Assembly: GCA_039680605.1 (NCBI GenBank)
Contig: JBDKTA010000070.1
Coordinates: 1-55,695, forward strand
Direction of reading: 5' to 3'
DNA length: 55,695 nucleotides
DNA from: Planctomycetaceae bacterium
GTDB taxonomy: Bacteria > Planctomycetota > Phycisphaerae > SM23-33
A program made the translations under genes and the position numbers. How positions within the stretch are numbered: position 1 is the stretch's first letter; each line of letters starts with the position of its first letter. The notes under the pieces are model-generated. The model saw only the letters and a program-made list of their open reading frames with translations, made no database searches and was not told where the DNA came from. Positions 6,258 through 13,374 of this stretch are shown here, one piece after another.

Positions 6258-6979
6258 CCGAGATGATCAGCTTTGGAGCGGGCGTCAATTCTGTCGCCAT
6301 GACAATAATGCTGATAGAGCAGGGCTGGCGCGGGCCGGTGGTGTTCGCTGATACTGGCGGAGAGCACCCGGACACCTACTGCTACCTTGAGTATTTCGAG
6401 CGCGACTATCTCAAGCCGCGAGGGATGGAGATCACCCGCCTGGCACCTGGCAGTGAATGGCACGAACCGCGCCAGAATTGCAGCCTGTATCAGTTCTGTT
6501 TTGACCGGGGCATCATCCCACTGGCTATGACGAAATGGTGTTCTGTAGAATGGAAACAGGAACCGCAACGGCGCTGGCTTGAGGCGCATGGCATAACGAC
6601 CAGGCTGATCGGTTTTGCCCTGGACGAAAGCAACCGGGTTAAGGACTATCCCGGCCTTAGTTATCCGCTGATCGACGCTGGCATCACTCGCGCCGAATGT
6701 GGGCGCATCATTCAGCGGGCAGGGCTGCTTGCGCCCAAGAAATCGGGCTGTTTCTACTGCCCTTCTCAGAGCGTGGCGGCGTGGCGGGCGCTTCATTACG
6801 AATACCCGGACCTGTACGAGCAAGCGATCGCGCTTGAGGAAAACGCCACAGCTCGCGCCGGGCAAGTCGTGACATTGGACGCTCACGGTATCAGTTTGCG
6901 GCAACACCTAGAACGCCGCTGGCAAGGGCAGATGGAAATGGACCTGTCCGACTGGCTGCCCTGCGCGTGTAGGCTATAG
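6254..6979 (+). CDS. PAPS-reductase/adenine nucleotide alpha-hydrolase family protein
   Basis: The 241-residue protein has the PP-loop SFGAGVNS (residues 6-13; family norm SxGxxS), then VFADTGGEHPDTY (about 34-46) and a conserved Cys region (KWCSVEW, CFYCPSQS). Enzymes of this fold activate sulfate or a carboxylate by adenylation. In phages they are linked to DNA or tRNA thio-modification (as in DndC) or cysteine metabolism. Two Cys clusters could hold an Fe-S cluster. ATGA overlap with the upstream gene; a nuclease-like gene follows 2 bases later. Confidence 0.75.
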   Translation: MTEMISFGAGVNSVAMTIMLIEQGWRGPVVFADTGGEHPDTYCYLEYFERDYLKPRGMEITRLAPGSEWHEPRQNCSLYQFCFDRGIIPLAMTKWCSVEWKQEPQRRWLEAHGITTRLIGFALDESNRVKDYPGLSYPLIDAGITRAECGRIIQRAGLLAPKKSGCFYCPSQSVAAWRALHYEYPDLYEQAIALEENATARAGQVVTLDAHGISLRQHLERRWQGQMEMDLSDWLPCACRL

Positions 6980-6981
6980 CC

Positions 6982-7257
6982 ATGACGCCCTACTGCCTAC
7001 GCGATTTTGTGCCAGAATACCGATTCGACCTGACCCGGCGCTGGAGATTCGACTTCGCTGACGTTCGGCGCAAAATAGCGGTCGAGCTGGAGGGTGGAGT
7101 CTGGGTGCAGGGCCGCCATGTTCGCGGCAAGGGCTACGAAAACGATTGCCGCAAGTACAACGCCGCGGCGCTGCAAGGCTGGACGGTGCTGCGGTTTACA
7201 AGCGGCATGGTGAAGGACGGGACGCTGGAAAAGACGATTGCGGAGGCGCTGAGATGA
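6982..7257 (+). CDS. Vsr/DUF559-like PD-(D/E)XK endonuclease
   Basis: The 91-residue protein shows the compact restriction-like core: RWRFDFADVRRKIAVELEGG (D and E x E of the metal site), then GRHVRGKGYENDCRKYNAAALQGWTVLRFT. This is the pattern of small Vsr/DUF559-type nucleases found beside phage replication genes, where they may resolve junctions or nick DNA. It is followed by an ATGA overlap with a zinc-ribbon gene. Confidence 0.75.
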   Translation: MTPYCLRDFVPEYRFDLTRRWRFDFADVRRKIAVELEGGVWVQGRHVRGKGYENDCRKYNAAALQGWTVLRFTSGMVKDGTLEKTIAEALR

Positions 7258-7421
7258 CCCATCGCGGCTTTTGCGCTCACTGTGGCATTTGGAGCGACCG
7301 CCTTGACCGGGCCGGCTGGTGCCCGGAGTGCCAGCGCGAATTGGCAGACGGCAAGCGGCGCTGGTACTGGGATGCGCTGCCGATGTTAACGGCGAGGTTG
7401 ACGAAAGGGGAGGGAGCATGA
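7254..7421 (+). CDS. Zinc-ribbon mini-protein
   Basis: 55 residues with CAHC (near residue 7) and CPEC (near residue 22), one predicted zinc site, and a basic/aromatic tail. The start is fixed by ATGA overlap with the nuclease gene. Function unknown; it resembles other zinc ribbons in this arm only in metal ligands. Confidence 0.6.
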   Translation: MTHRGFCAHCGIWSDRLDRAGWCPECQRELADGKRRWYWDALPMLTARLTKGEGA

Positions 7422-7657
7422 AAACCACGAAAGCGGAACGCGACGAAATCAGGCGCCAGATTGCCGAGGCCGACAACGCCGGCAACGGCTTGGAGCTGCC
7501 GCCGGGTGGGGGGATTCTAGCCGAGGCATTGGATGATCTGGACGAAGCGACAGCAGCACTGCGCGGGCTCTATGGCACCGTCTCAGTCAAGCCGACATGG
7601 GAGCGCCAATGGCCGCATATCGCCGCGCTGGTCAAGGCAGTATTGGAGGCAGAATGA
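7418..7657 (+). CDS. Hypothetical small acidic protein
   Basis: 79 residues, helical and acidic (KAERDEIRRQIAEADNAG, then LAEALDDLDEATAALRGL). GGGGAGGGAGC lies just before ATG 7418, which overlaps the upstream stop. No family recognised. Confidence 0.55.
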   Translation: MKTTKAERDEIRRQIAEADNAGNGLELPPGGGILAEALDDLDEATAALRGLYGTVSVKPTWERQWPHIAALVKAVLEAE

Positions 7658-7839
7658 AAACACGTTCAGTGAGAATGTCCCTGGTTAACGCTTGCGAGGT
7701 TGGAAGTGACTTTGTATATGACTGGCTGTGCTCCCTGTCATACATCGCACTGTATGCCGTCACGAGCATCCTGGTTGCACCAGTCAACGCGGCATACCTG
7801 GTATTCAAGCGGCATAAAAGCCTGTGGCTGAAAGAATGA
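7654..7839 (+). CDS. Small membrane protein
   Basis: 61 residues. Residues about 22-48 (YDWLCSLSYIALYAVTSILVAPVNAAYLV) form one hydrophobic segment followed by basic residues (KRHKS). Start and stop overlap neighbours by ATGA. Probably an inner-membrane peptide; function unknown. Confidence 0.55.
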   Translation: MKTRSVRMSLVNACEVGSDFVYDWLCSLSYIALYAVTSILVAPVNAAYLVFKRHKSLWLKE

Positions 7840-7965
7840 CCAGCCTCGACTACCTCAAGCCGCTGTTGATTCAAGCCCTGCGCCACGCCCGCTATTGGAT
7901 GCGAAAGCATGACGCCGGCACAGCGGCGGGCGGTGTGGCGGATGATGATGGAGGGGGAACGGTGA
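7836..7965 (+). pseudogene. Frameshifted paralog of the 51-residue gene at 10056
   Basis: From ATG 7836 the frame encodes LIQALRHARYWMRK, matching VLQALKHARSWMR of the intact gene 10056-10211. The match then continues only in the +1 frame as TPAQRRAVWRMMMEGER with stop 7963-7965 (TAEQRRAVWKMMMEGER in the paralog). Skipping one base (7908) joins the two halves. The stop then overlaps GTG 7962 of the next gene by the usual 4 bases, which supports the joined reading. It may be an indel, a sequencing error or a programmed +1 shift. Confidence 0.7.
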
Positions 7966-8105
7966 ACACACTACAGATTTGCGGGCTGGCTGTCTCAGTG
8001 GCGATCTTTGCCGCAATCGGCCTCGCGTTTATCTTTGGCTCTTGCCGGTTGTCGGGCGATGCCGATGATGAGGCGGATCGGCAGTTGGAGGAGATGCGGA
8101 AATGA
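7962..8105 (+). CDS. Small single-span membrane protein (GTG start)
   Basis: The 47-residue product begins VNTLQICGLAVSVAIFAAIG, one transmembrane segment ending in FGSC, with an acidic cytoplasmic-type tail (DADDEADRQLEEM). GTG 7962 is chosen because GGAGGGGGA (7950-7958) precedes it and because it overlaps the stop of the frameshifted upstream gene. The frame is open back to 7836. Confidence 0.55.
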   Translation: MNTLQICGLAVSVAIFAAIGLAFIFGSCRLSGDADDEADRQLEEMRK

Positions 8106-8323
8106 GCGACGCAATCACCACGACAGCAACCAGGGAGTTAGAAAACCTATGCCCGTCATGCCTGCATTTTCGCGGCGGGATAGTTTGCGCCGCAAATTGC
8201 CTGATAGTCTATGCCGGCGAAGTGGTAAAAAGGTGCGGGTGGTATCAGCGGGCGGTGTTCACCTGTCCAAAGTGCGGGACGCCGATACAGTTGAAGCTAG
8301 ACATGAAAGGCGGGCAGGAATGA
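8102..8323 (+). CDS. Zinc-ribbon mini-protein with two Cys clusters
   Basis: 73 residues with CPSCLHF (near 17), CAANC (near 29) and CPKCG (near 55). These could build one or two zinc sites. ATGA overlaps at both ends. No function assigned. Confidence 0.55.
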   Translation: MSDAITTTATRELENLCPSCLHFRGGIVCAANCLIVYAGEVVKRCGWYQRAVFTCPKCGTPIQLKLDMKGGQE

Positions 8324-8865
8324 TGATACCGACTAATGAGCAAGGGGTTGTTGCGCTATTCTCAGAATATGCGGGCGAGCTTGGCTACATCTTCAAGCGT
8401 ATCCAGGCCGGATGCCCGGATGCCATAATGGAAAAGGACGGAAGCGAAGTCAGGATCGAGTTTGAGTTCAACGCCTTAAACTTCAAGAAACACGGTCACG
8501 ATCAGGCAAAAGTTGACATGATCGTCTGCTGGAACGATGACTGGCCAGGTAGTCCGATCCCGGTCTTGTCTTTACAGATGTACCTTACCCTTTATCGGGG
8601 CAGGGCGCCAAAAGAACCGGCCTGGCTGCGGTTTCTGAATTGGCTACAACTGGTCAAGACTGCAAGGATGGCAAACCTCGTTGCCCTGCAACTTGCTTGT
8701 CCTGTTTGCAGTACCGCTATGGCACCACGGACAAAATACGCTGACTGGACATGGGAACACGCAAACGGCGACATACTCCGCAACGGCATCATTTTCCGCA
8801 CTTGCCCCAAGTGCGGATATACCGAATCCGAGGCGACATTCAGGGAGGATTTAGGCGATGACTAA
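8320..8865 (+). CDS. Putative restriction-like (PD-(D/E)XK) nuclease with zinc ribbon
   Basis: The 181-residue protein has FKRIQAGCPDAIMEKDGSEVRIEFEFNALNFKKHGHD, with D, E x E spaced as in PD-(D/E)XK sites, followed by VDMIVCWNDDWP. The C-terminal part (CPVCS, CPKCGY, about 126-165) is a zinc ribbon. A DNA-end processing or homing-type role is possible. The start overlaps the upstream stop; ATG 8323 is an alternative. Confidence 0.55.
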   Translation: MMIPTNEQGVVALFSEYAGELGYIFKRIQAGCPDAIMEKDGSEVRIEFEFNALNFKKHGHDQAKVDMIVCWNDDWPGSPIPVLSLQMYLTLYRGRAPKEPAWLRFLNWLQLVKTARMANLVALQLACPVCSTAMAPRTKYADWTWEHANGDILRNGIIFRTCPKCGYTESEATFREDLGDD

Positions 8866-9622
8866 GGCCAAGTGGTCAACTGTTGCCCTGTGGGGCGTCT
8901 ATGTCGCCTTACTCCTGGTCCTATTGCCGCACACGGCCTGGGCGTTCAGCCTATTTGAGCCGAAAACCACATTCGGTCAAGTCGTCGGCTGGTTCGCTGC
9001 CGTCTCTTTTGAGTTCGCTATCCTGGTCCTGACCCACAAGCTGGCAAGGCATCTTGAGACCGTGCCGAACCGGGGCGACGCCAAGCGCAAGTTTCAGCGG
9101 CGATACCTGAACGCCTATGCGGCCGGCCTGGCGGTCGCCATCTCCGTATCGGCCTTTGCCAACGTCGCTCATGCAGTCGAGTTCGGCGGGAAAATGGCGA
9201 TATTCGCCGGCTGGCCCTGGGGGTTCGTCGTCTATGTCGCTGCCTTCGGTGGTATCCTGCCGCTAACCTCGCTCCTGTTCGCCCGCGTCCTGTCCAACGT
9301 CGCAGATACCGAACAGGAAACAGACCCGGAGGTGCTAGACCTTCGGGCCAAACTGAAAGAGGCGAAAGAGACGTTGACAGAGGCTGGGCGCAAAGTGCAA
9401 GAGATCGAGCGCCGGGCGCAAAAGGCCGAAACAGAGCTGGCTATCACCGGACGGCTGTTCACTGGCGACAAGCGGGATCGGATCGTCGCCGCACTGGAAA
9501 CATGGCCAGCCCTGCCATCTTCGGCGGTTGCGATTATCACCAGATCGTCTGCCTCTTATGTTTCGGAGGTTGTCAACGGCAACGGGCACGAGCGGGTGCA
9601 AGTACAGGAGGCGCAAGAATGA
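8858..9622 (+). CDS. Four-span membrane protein with coiled coil and wHTH-like end
   Basis: 254 residues with about four hydrophobic segments (about 8-28, 40-60, 85-107, 115-145), then a coiled coil (LRAKLKEAKETLTEAGRKVQEIERRAQKAE) and a C-terminal segment resembling a winged helix (DKRDRIVAALETWPALPSSAVAIITRSSASYVSEVV). This layout resembles membrane-anchored DNA-binding or Spd/DUF2637-type proteins of actinobacterial mobile elements. Its relation to the FtsK-like protein downstream is open. Confidence 0.55.
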   Translation: MTKAKWSTVALWGVYVALLLVLLPHTAWAFSLFEPKTTFGQVVGWFAAVSFEFAILVLTHKLARHLETVPNRGDAKRKFQRRYLNAYAAGLAVAISVSAFANVAHAVEFGGKMAIFAGWPWGFVVYVAAFGGILPLTSLLFARVLSNVADTEQETDPEVLDLRAKLKEAKETLTEAGRKVQEIERRAQKAETELAITGRLFTGDKRDRIVAALETWPALPSSAVAIITRSSASYVSEVVNGNGHERVQVQEAQE

Positions 9623-9885
9623 ACGAAGCGTTGCCGCTGCTATGCTCACAGCTTTACGAACGATGGCAAAACCAAATGGTGGAGGCATACCGGCTGGCTG
9701 ACATCCTACAAGTGGATCGAGATCGGCTCTATACCGACATCATGGCCTGGGTGCAAAGGAACCCGTTTGACTTTGACACCGGACTGCGGATAGTGAAGGC
9801 ATTTGGACCGCAAGTATTCAGTAAGCAGTATGACAGCATAACGGCCCGCGCATTGGCGGCACAGGAGGCGCAAGGTGCCAATTAG
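9619..9885 (+). CDS. Hypothetical protein
   Basis: 88 residues starting in an ATGA overlap with the membrane-protein gene. The middle (AYRLADILQVDRDRLYTDIMAW) looks like a short helix-turn-helix. No family recognised; it overlaps the next GTG start by 11 bases. Confidence 0.5.
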   Translation: MNEALPLLCSQLYERWQNQMVEAYRLADILQVDRDRLYTDIMAWVQRNPFDFDTGLRIVKAFGPQVFSKQYDSITARALAAQEAQGAN

Positions 9886-10063
9886 TGTAGCCCTGGTTAT
9901 CAGATGCGACAAGTGCCAAGCATTCGTCCTGTCGTATGCCAAGAACACGAGGTCAGCGGTAAAGGACGCGCAGCGAGAAGGATGGGAAATCCGCGGGCTA
10001 GTATGTCATTGCCCGGAGTGCATATTGAAAGTGCAAGGCATAATGGAGGCGCAAGATGCCTAG
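9875..10063 (+). CDS. Zinc-binding mini-protein (GTG start)
   Basis: 62 residues with CDKC (near 10) and CHCPEC (near 44), forming one zinc ribbon with WEIRGLVC between them. GGAGG (9863-9867) lies 7 bases ahead of GTG 9875. Function unknown. Confidence 0.55.
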   Translation: MPISVALVIRCDKCQAFVLSYAKNTRSAVKDAQREGWEIRGLVCHCPECILKVQGIMEAQDA

Positions 10064-10211
10064 CCACACCGCAACCGAAAAGGAAACGCCGACCTATCAG
10101 GCGCTTGTGTTGCAGGCGCTCAAGCACGCCAGATCGTGGATGCGCTACCTAGGGCTGACAGCGGAGCAGCGCCGGGCGGTGTGGAAGATGATGATGGAGG
10201 GGGAGAGATAA
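10056..10211 (+). CDS. Small helical protein, intact paralog of the broken gene at 7836
   Basis: 51 residues, two helices: YQALVLQALKHARSWMRY and LTAEQRRAVWKMMMEGER. The paralog at 7836-7965 keeps both halves but in different frames. Start overlaps the upstream gene by 8 bases; stop TAA overlaps the next ATG (TAATG). Such a duplicated small gene suggests a useful but unknown role. Confidence 0.65.
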   Translation: MPSHTATEKETPTYQALVLQALKHARSWMRYLGLTAEQRRAVWKMMMEGER

Positions 10212-10426
10212 TGTATCTATCGGGTGGATCGGGAATAGACCATTACAGGACGCTAACCTGTGCCAAGTGTCCATATTACTACAGATTTCAGGACGAACAA
10301 AGAGGCTGGACAGTATGGCGGCACATTTGCGAAAAAGACCCAGACCGCAAGCGACAGATTTGCGCCAACGCCATGCGCCGCGCACCCGATAGGCCGAATT
10401 GGTGCCCAAGAGAGGCGCAACCGTGA
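10211..10426 (+). CDS. Cys-rich mini-protein
   Basis: 71 residues with CAKCPYYY (17-24), HICE and CANAMRR ... WCPRE, giving a Cys4/His set for zinc or a small Fe-S cluster. It begins in TAATG overlap and ends in GTGA overlap with the next gene. Function unknown. Confidence 0.55.
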   Translation: MYLSGGSGIDHYRTLTCAKCPYYYRFQDEQRGWTVWRHICEKDPDRKRQICANAMRRAPDRPNWCPREAQP

Positions 10427-10611
10427 CCCGCGACGATTGGCCCGACGGCGCTGACTGGCGACTACCGTATCTGTCATGGAACCTGCCGAAAGACGATGAC
10501 GAGGCCGCCGCGGAGTTCGAGCGGCTGCACGGCAAGCCGCCCGAGTTCGTGTGGGCCACGAAACACGGCGGCGGGGTATTGCGGGCTGGGCCGGTGAAGG
10601 TGGTAGAATGA
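10423..10611 (+). CDS. Small acidic protein (GTG start)
   Basis: 62 residues beginning VTRDDWPDGADW, acidic, then EFERLHGKPPEFVW. GTG 10423 is chosen for its 4-base overlap with the upstream TGA; TTG 10399 is less likely. No family recognised. Confidence 0.5.
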   Translation: MTRDDWPDGADWRLPYLSWNLPKDDDEAAAEFERLHGKPPEFVWATKHGGGVLRAGPVKVVE

Positions 10612-10832
10612 GCGAACAGGGCAAGGTTGCTTGTAGGGAGTGCGGGCTGATCGTGGATGCCAGCGACCGCAAATACTGTCCAGATTGCCGCGCCAGGGGC
10701 TATTCCAGAAATATACTAATGAGCCTCAAGGAATTGAATGAATCCATTATGAGAAACGAGGCGTGGGGATTTCTTGACTATGCCGACAAGGTGCGTAGCG
10801 TAAGGGACAAACTGGCGAAGGCGCAACCGTGA
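10608..10832 (+). CDS. Zinc-ribbon mini-protein with helical tail
   Basis: 74 residues with CRECG (near 9) and YCPDCRARG (near 24), a zinc ribbon, then a helix (LMSLKELNESIMR and KVRSVRDKLAKA). ATGA overlap upstream and GTGA overlap downstream. Function unknown. Confidence 0.55.
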   Translation: MSEQGKVACRECGLIVDASDRKYCPDCRARGYSRNILMSLKELNESIMRNEAWGFLDYADKVRSVRDKLAKAQP

Positions 10833-10975
10833 TCCGCGTCAAGAGCGGCAACCGGGTTCGGTACGTGAGCCGCCGGCCCTGGCGCGCTAGGCTCGGCTGG
10901 CTCATGGCCGCGCTGATACCGCTTGGCGTGGTGGTGGTTGTGGCGTTGACGAAAGAAGGGAACTATGGACGGTAG
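10829..10975 (+). CDS. Small single-span membrane protein (GTG start)
   Basis: 48 residues: a very basic N-terminus (VIRVKSGNRVRYVSRRPWRARLG) then a hydrophobic segment (LMAALIPLGVVVVVAL) and a short tail. GTG 10829 overlaps the upstream stop. It overlaps the FtsK-like gene by 11 bases, so the two are coupled. Confidence 0.6.
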   Translation: MIRVKSGNRVRYVSRRPWRARLGWLMAALIPLGVVVVVALTKEGNYGR

Positions 10976-12278
10976 GGATACACTCTTGAGAACTTGGGCG
11001 CAATCGGTAGCCCAAGCCGCCGGGCAGGGAGCGTTGACCGGCAAGCAGATTCAGATCAGCAACGTTGACTACATCGCCGGGCCTCGGGCCGGCGCCATCC
11101 TGCTGTATGCCGGCCTGGACGCTGACAAACTGCTTGACGTAATGCTCAAGTCTGAAATGGCAAAACTGCGCCAGCTCGTGCCGTGGGATTTCCCCGGCGA
11201 CCCCCAAGCATACATGGCCGGGCGGGCCGTGCGACTTGAGGCGGGCTGGCCGAAAGGGTACGCTGAAACGATGGTCCGCTTGTCGCAGCTTGGGCAGCAC
11301 GTCAAGCACGTCGATCAGGATGGGCGCTGGATTGTTGGCAAAGACGAATATGGCCGGACGGTTGTCGCCGGCCTATCCGATGCCTCGCCTCACTTCCTGA
11401 TAGCCGGTCAGTCAGGCAGCGGTAAAAGCGTTGCCCTGCGCGGCGCGGTGACACAGCTTGCCCGCGACCCACTCAACCGCGTCATTCTGTGCGATGGAAA
11501 GCACGGCGAAGGGTTGTCGGCACTCTCTCGCTTGTCCGTCGCTCCTGTAGCCGACGATGGCGCAACCATCCGATCCGCGCTCAGTTGGGCCTGTACCGAG
11601 ATGCGCCACCGGTACGAGGCGGGCGGGCACGAGGGCCGGATCGTCGTGGTCTTTGACGAGTTCCAAGAGTTCGCCAAAGACGCCGCCATATCTGGGCTGA
11701 TGGCACGCATAGCTGCCCAGGGTCGAGCCGCCGGCGTCCACCTCCTGGCCGCCACACAGCACCCGTCAGTTGACAGCTTTGGCGACAAGGGCACTAGGAG
11801 AAACCTGTCGGGCAGAATGGCCTTGAGAGTAGGCGATGCAGAGGCGAGCCGGGTCGCTGTTGGTGGGTCGAATCCTCGCGCCGATCGGCTGTTCGGCTGC
11901 GGCGACTGTTACGCCGTCGGGCCGCAGAATATCAACCGTGTCCAGGTCGCCTATGTGGACGCAGATGACATAAACAGGGAGCCTGGAAGAGAACCGGAGT
12001 TCGTCGAATGGCCGGTCTTTACGCCGGAAGAGATCGGGCAAGACATCCCAGGACCGGGCCGGCCGGTATCGGTATTCACCAACGACCAGATCGCCGTCGC
12101 GCTCATATCGGCGGCGATGGGCGAAGGGCGCGGCAAGTTCGAGGGCAGGTTGAGAAAAGCGGGATTGCAGGTGCCGGGAACCGACAACTTGCGGCGGTTG
12201 TTGGAGGATGGAAAAGCCATTCGCAACCGGCTTGACTCGCTGGTAGAATGGGAAATATCGGGAGAGGTGACTGACTGA
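10965..12278 (+). CDS. FtsK/SpoIIIE-HerA-type DNA-pumping ATPase
   Basis: The 437-residue soluble protein has Walker A GQSGSGKS (148-155), Walker B RIVVVFDE (225-232) and the sensor-like AATQHPSVDSFG typical of FtsK/SpoIIIE/Tra ATPases (about 262-273). These form hexamers that move double-stranded DNA. No membrane span is present; the upstream membrane proteins (8858, 10829) could anchor it. In a siphovirus that already has a terminase its role is unclear: replication, segregation or transfer. A 16-bp inverted repeat straddles its stop codon. Confidence 0.82.
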   Translation: MDGRDTLLRTWAQSVAQAAGQGALTGKQIQISNVDYIAGPRAGAILLYAGLDADKLLDVMLKSEMAKLRQLVPWDFPGDPQAYMAGRAVRLEAGWPKGYAETMVRLSQLGQHVKHVDQDGRWIVGKDEYGRTVVAGLSDASPHFLIAGQSGSGKSVALRGAVTQLARDPLNRVILCDGKHGEGLSALSRLSVAPVADDGATIRSALSWACTEMRHRYEAGGHEGRIVVVFDEFQEFAKDAAISGLMARIAAQGRAAGVHLLAATQHPSVDSFGDKGTRRNLSGRMALRVGDAEASRVAVGGSNPRADRLFGCGDCYAVGPQNINRVQVAYVDADDINREPGREPEFVEWPVFTPEEIGQDIPGPGRPVSVFTNDQIAVALISAAMGEGRGKFEGRLRKAGLQVPGTDNLRRLLEDGKAIRNRLDSLVEWEISGEVTD

Positions 12279-12359
12279 CCGGAAATCCAAACACACACCC
12301 GCGCCGGGCCTGATACGCTCGATCTGGCGGTGAGTGTGTCAAATCCGGTCAGTCAGTCA
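12268..12359. repeat. 16-bp perfect inverted repeat around the end of the FtsK-like gene
   Basis: TGACTGACTGACCGGA (12268-12283) is the exact reverse complement of 12344-12359, separated by 60 bases. The inner flanks also pair partly (ACACAC at 12291 with GTGTGT at 12334). No T-run follows, so it is not a standard terminator. It contains the stop codon of the ATPase gene. It could be a protein-binding or loading site, or an mRNA-end structure. Confidence 0.75.
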
Positions 12360-12372
12360 GGAAAGGAGCATG

Positions 12373-12765
12373 ATGGATTGGAAATCGACGGCAATCAAAG
12401 TCACGAGTGGCATATCCTTTCTGATTGGCGTTGTGGGCCTGGCCTGGCTCGGCATGGAAAAGGTTAGCCCGGACGCCGCCCGGTTCTGGGCGCTGTTGTC
12501 AACGGTCCTGCTCATAGCCGGCGCGCCGTTGGCGTTCCTGGCCGGTGTGCGATACGGGCACGCTGAATCGAAGGGCGCAATCACCGGCCTGGATATGGGC
12601 GTGTCCAGGGTACAGCAGGCGGCGGCTCAGGCGGCGAGCCTGGGCCTGTCTAACATAAGAACGACCCGCGAGATCGTCCGAGAGACGCCGCAATCCGTGT
12701 TTGTCCTGCCGCCGATAAGCGCGGCCCGGCAAATAGGCAGCGGGCAAGAGATCGTAGAGGTATAG
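12373..12765 (+). CDS. Two-span membrane protein
   Basis: 130 residues; hydrophobic segments at about 10-27 (VTSGISFLIGVVGLAWLG) and 38-58 (FWALLSTVLLIAGAPLAFLAGV), then a soluble Ala/Gln-rich helix. ATG 12373 fits AAAGGAG (12362-12368) better than ATG 12370. Function unknown. Confidence 0.6.
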   Translation: MDWKSTAIKVTSGISFLIGVVGLAWLGMEKVSPDAARFWALLSTVLLIAGAPLAFLAGVRYGHAESKGAITGLDMGVSRVQQAAAQAASLGLSNIRTTREIVRETPQSVFVLPPISAARQIGSGQEIVEV

Positions 12766-12791
12766 CCGGTCAACCCGGCGAAAGGAGAGCG

Positions 12792-13010
12792 ATGATCGTT
12801 ATCAGTGGTAGAACCTATCGAATCTGGTCTGCGCTGACCATCACCCTGGCCGTGGTGCTGACGGCGCTGATCCTGGGTGGGGTGCTGCGGCTGTGCGGGG
12901 TGGACTCGCGGCCGCTGGCGGTCGGGATTGGCTGCGCGCTGCTGGCGTGGCTCGTTACCGTGCCGGTGTTTCTCGTGCTATTGGAAGATGTGGAGCGGCG
13001 GAGGGGGTGA
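12792..13010 (+). CDS. Two-span membrane protein
   Basis: 72 residues with two hydrophobic helices (about 14-36 and 44-64) and a short basic end (EDVERRRG). AAAGGAG (12781-12787) precedes ATG 12792. A small holin-like topology, but its place in the early arm gives no support for lysis. Confidence 0.6.
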   Translation: MIVISGRTYRIWSALTITLAVVLTALILGGVLRLCGVDSRPLAVGIGCALLAWLVTVPVFLVLLEDVERRRG

Positions 13011-13012
13011 GC

Positions 13013-13219
13013 ATGGCGCTTGACCTGTGGTTTAAGGACCAACTGAAACGGACGATCGATAGCAAGGCGCAGGCGGTCGCTAGGCTGCCGGTCAATGACT
13101 ATCGGCTGGGCTACGAGGATGCGCTGGACGACTTCCGTAAAGAGTTTGGCTTGGACGACATAGACGCCCGCCTAGCGCATTGGCAGGTAGTCAACGCAGT
13201 GCCGATAGAGGGGAGGTGA
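13013..13219 (+). CDS. Hypothetical protein, last gene of the early operon
   Basis: 68 residues, charged and helical (DLWFKDQLKRTIDSKAQ, then EDALDDFRKEFGLDD). GGAGGGGGTGAGC precedes ATG 13013. An intrinsic terminator lies 18 bases after its stop. No family recognised. Confidence 0.6.
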   Translation: MALDLWFKDQLKRTIDSKAQAVARLPVNDYRLGYEDALDDFRKEFGLDDIDARLAHWQVVNAVPIEGR

Positions 13220-13237
13220 TAATTGCAGGCTTGGCGC

Positions 13238-13264
13238 GGGCCGGGAGCAATCCCGGCCCTTTTT
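13238..13264 (+). terminator. Intrinsic terminator of the early operon
   Basis: GGGCCGGGA (13238-13246), loop GCAA, TCCCGGCCC (13251-13259), then TTTTT: a perfect 9-bp GC stem with a T-run. It closes the transcription unit that starts at position 221. Confidence 0.93.
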
Positions 13265-13298
13265 GTTGCCAATGTTAAAACTTTCGATTTGGGGCAAA

Positions 13299-13344
13299 AT
13301 TGGTCCGTTTACCTATTGACAAATCATACATTGTATGCTATTAT
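13299..13344 (+). promoter_or_regulatory. Promoter of the 13.4-14.4 kb cassette, with ATTGG box
   Basis: TTGACA (13316-13321), 17-base spacer, TATTAT (13339-13344). ATTGG (13299-13303) lies 12 bases upstream of the -35, as in the two promoters near position 100-250; ACCTATTGACA is shared with the late promoter. The same regulator probably controls all three. Confidence 0.85.
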
Positions 13345-13374
13345 ATAGTCAACAAATAGAGACAGGAGAGCAAG

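Noticed and set aside
5552-6907. A 451-codon minus-strand open frame
   Set aside because: It lies opposite the replisome-organizer and PAPS-reductase genes, has no recognisable domain, and is an effect of high GC content.
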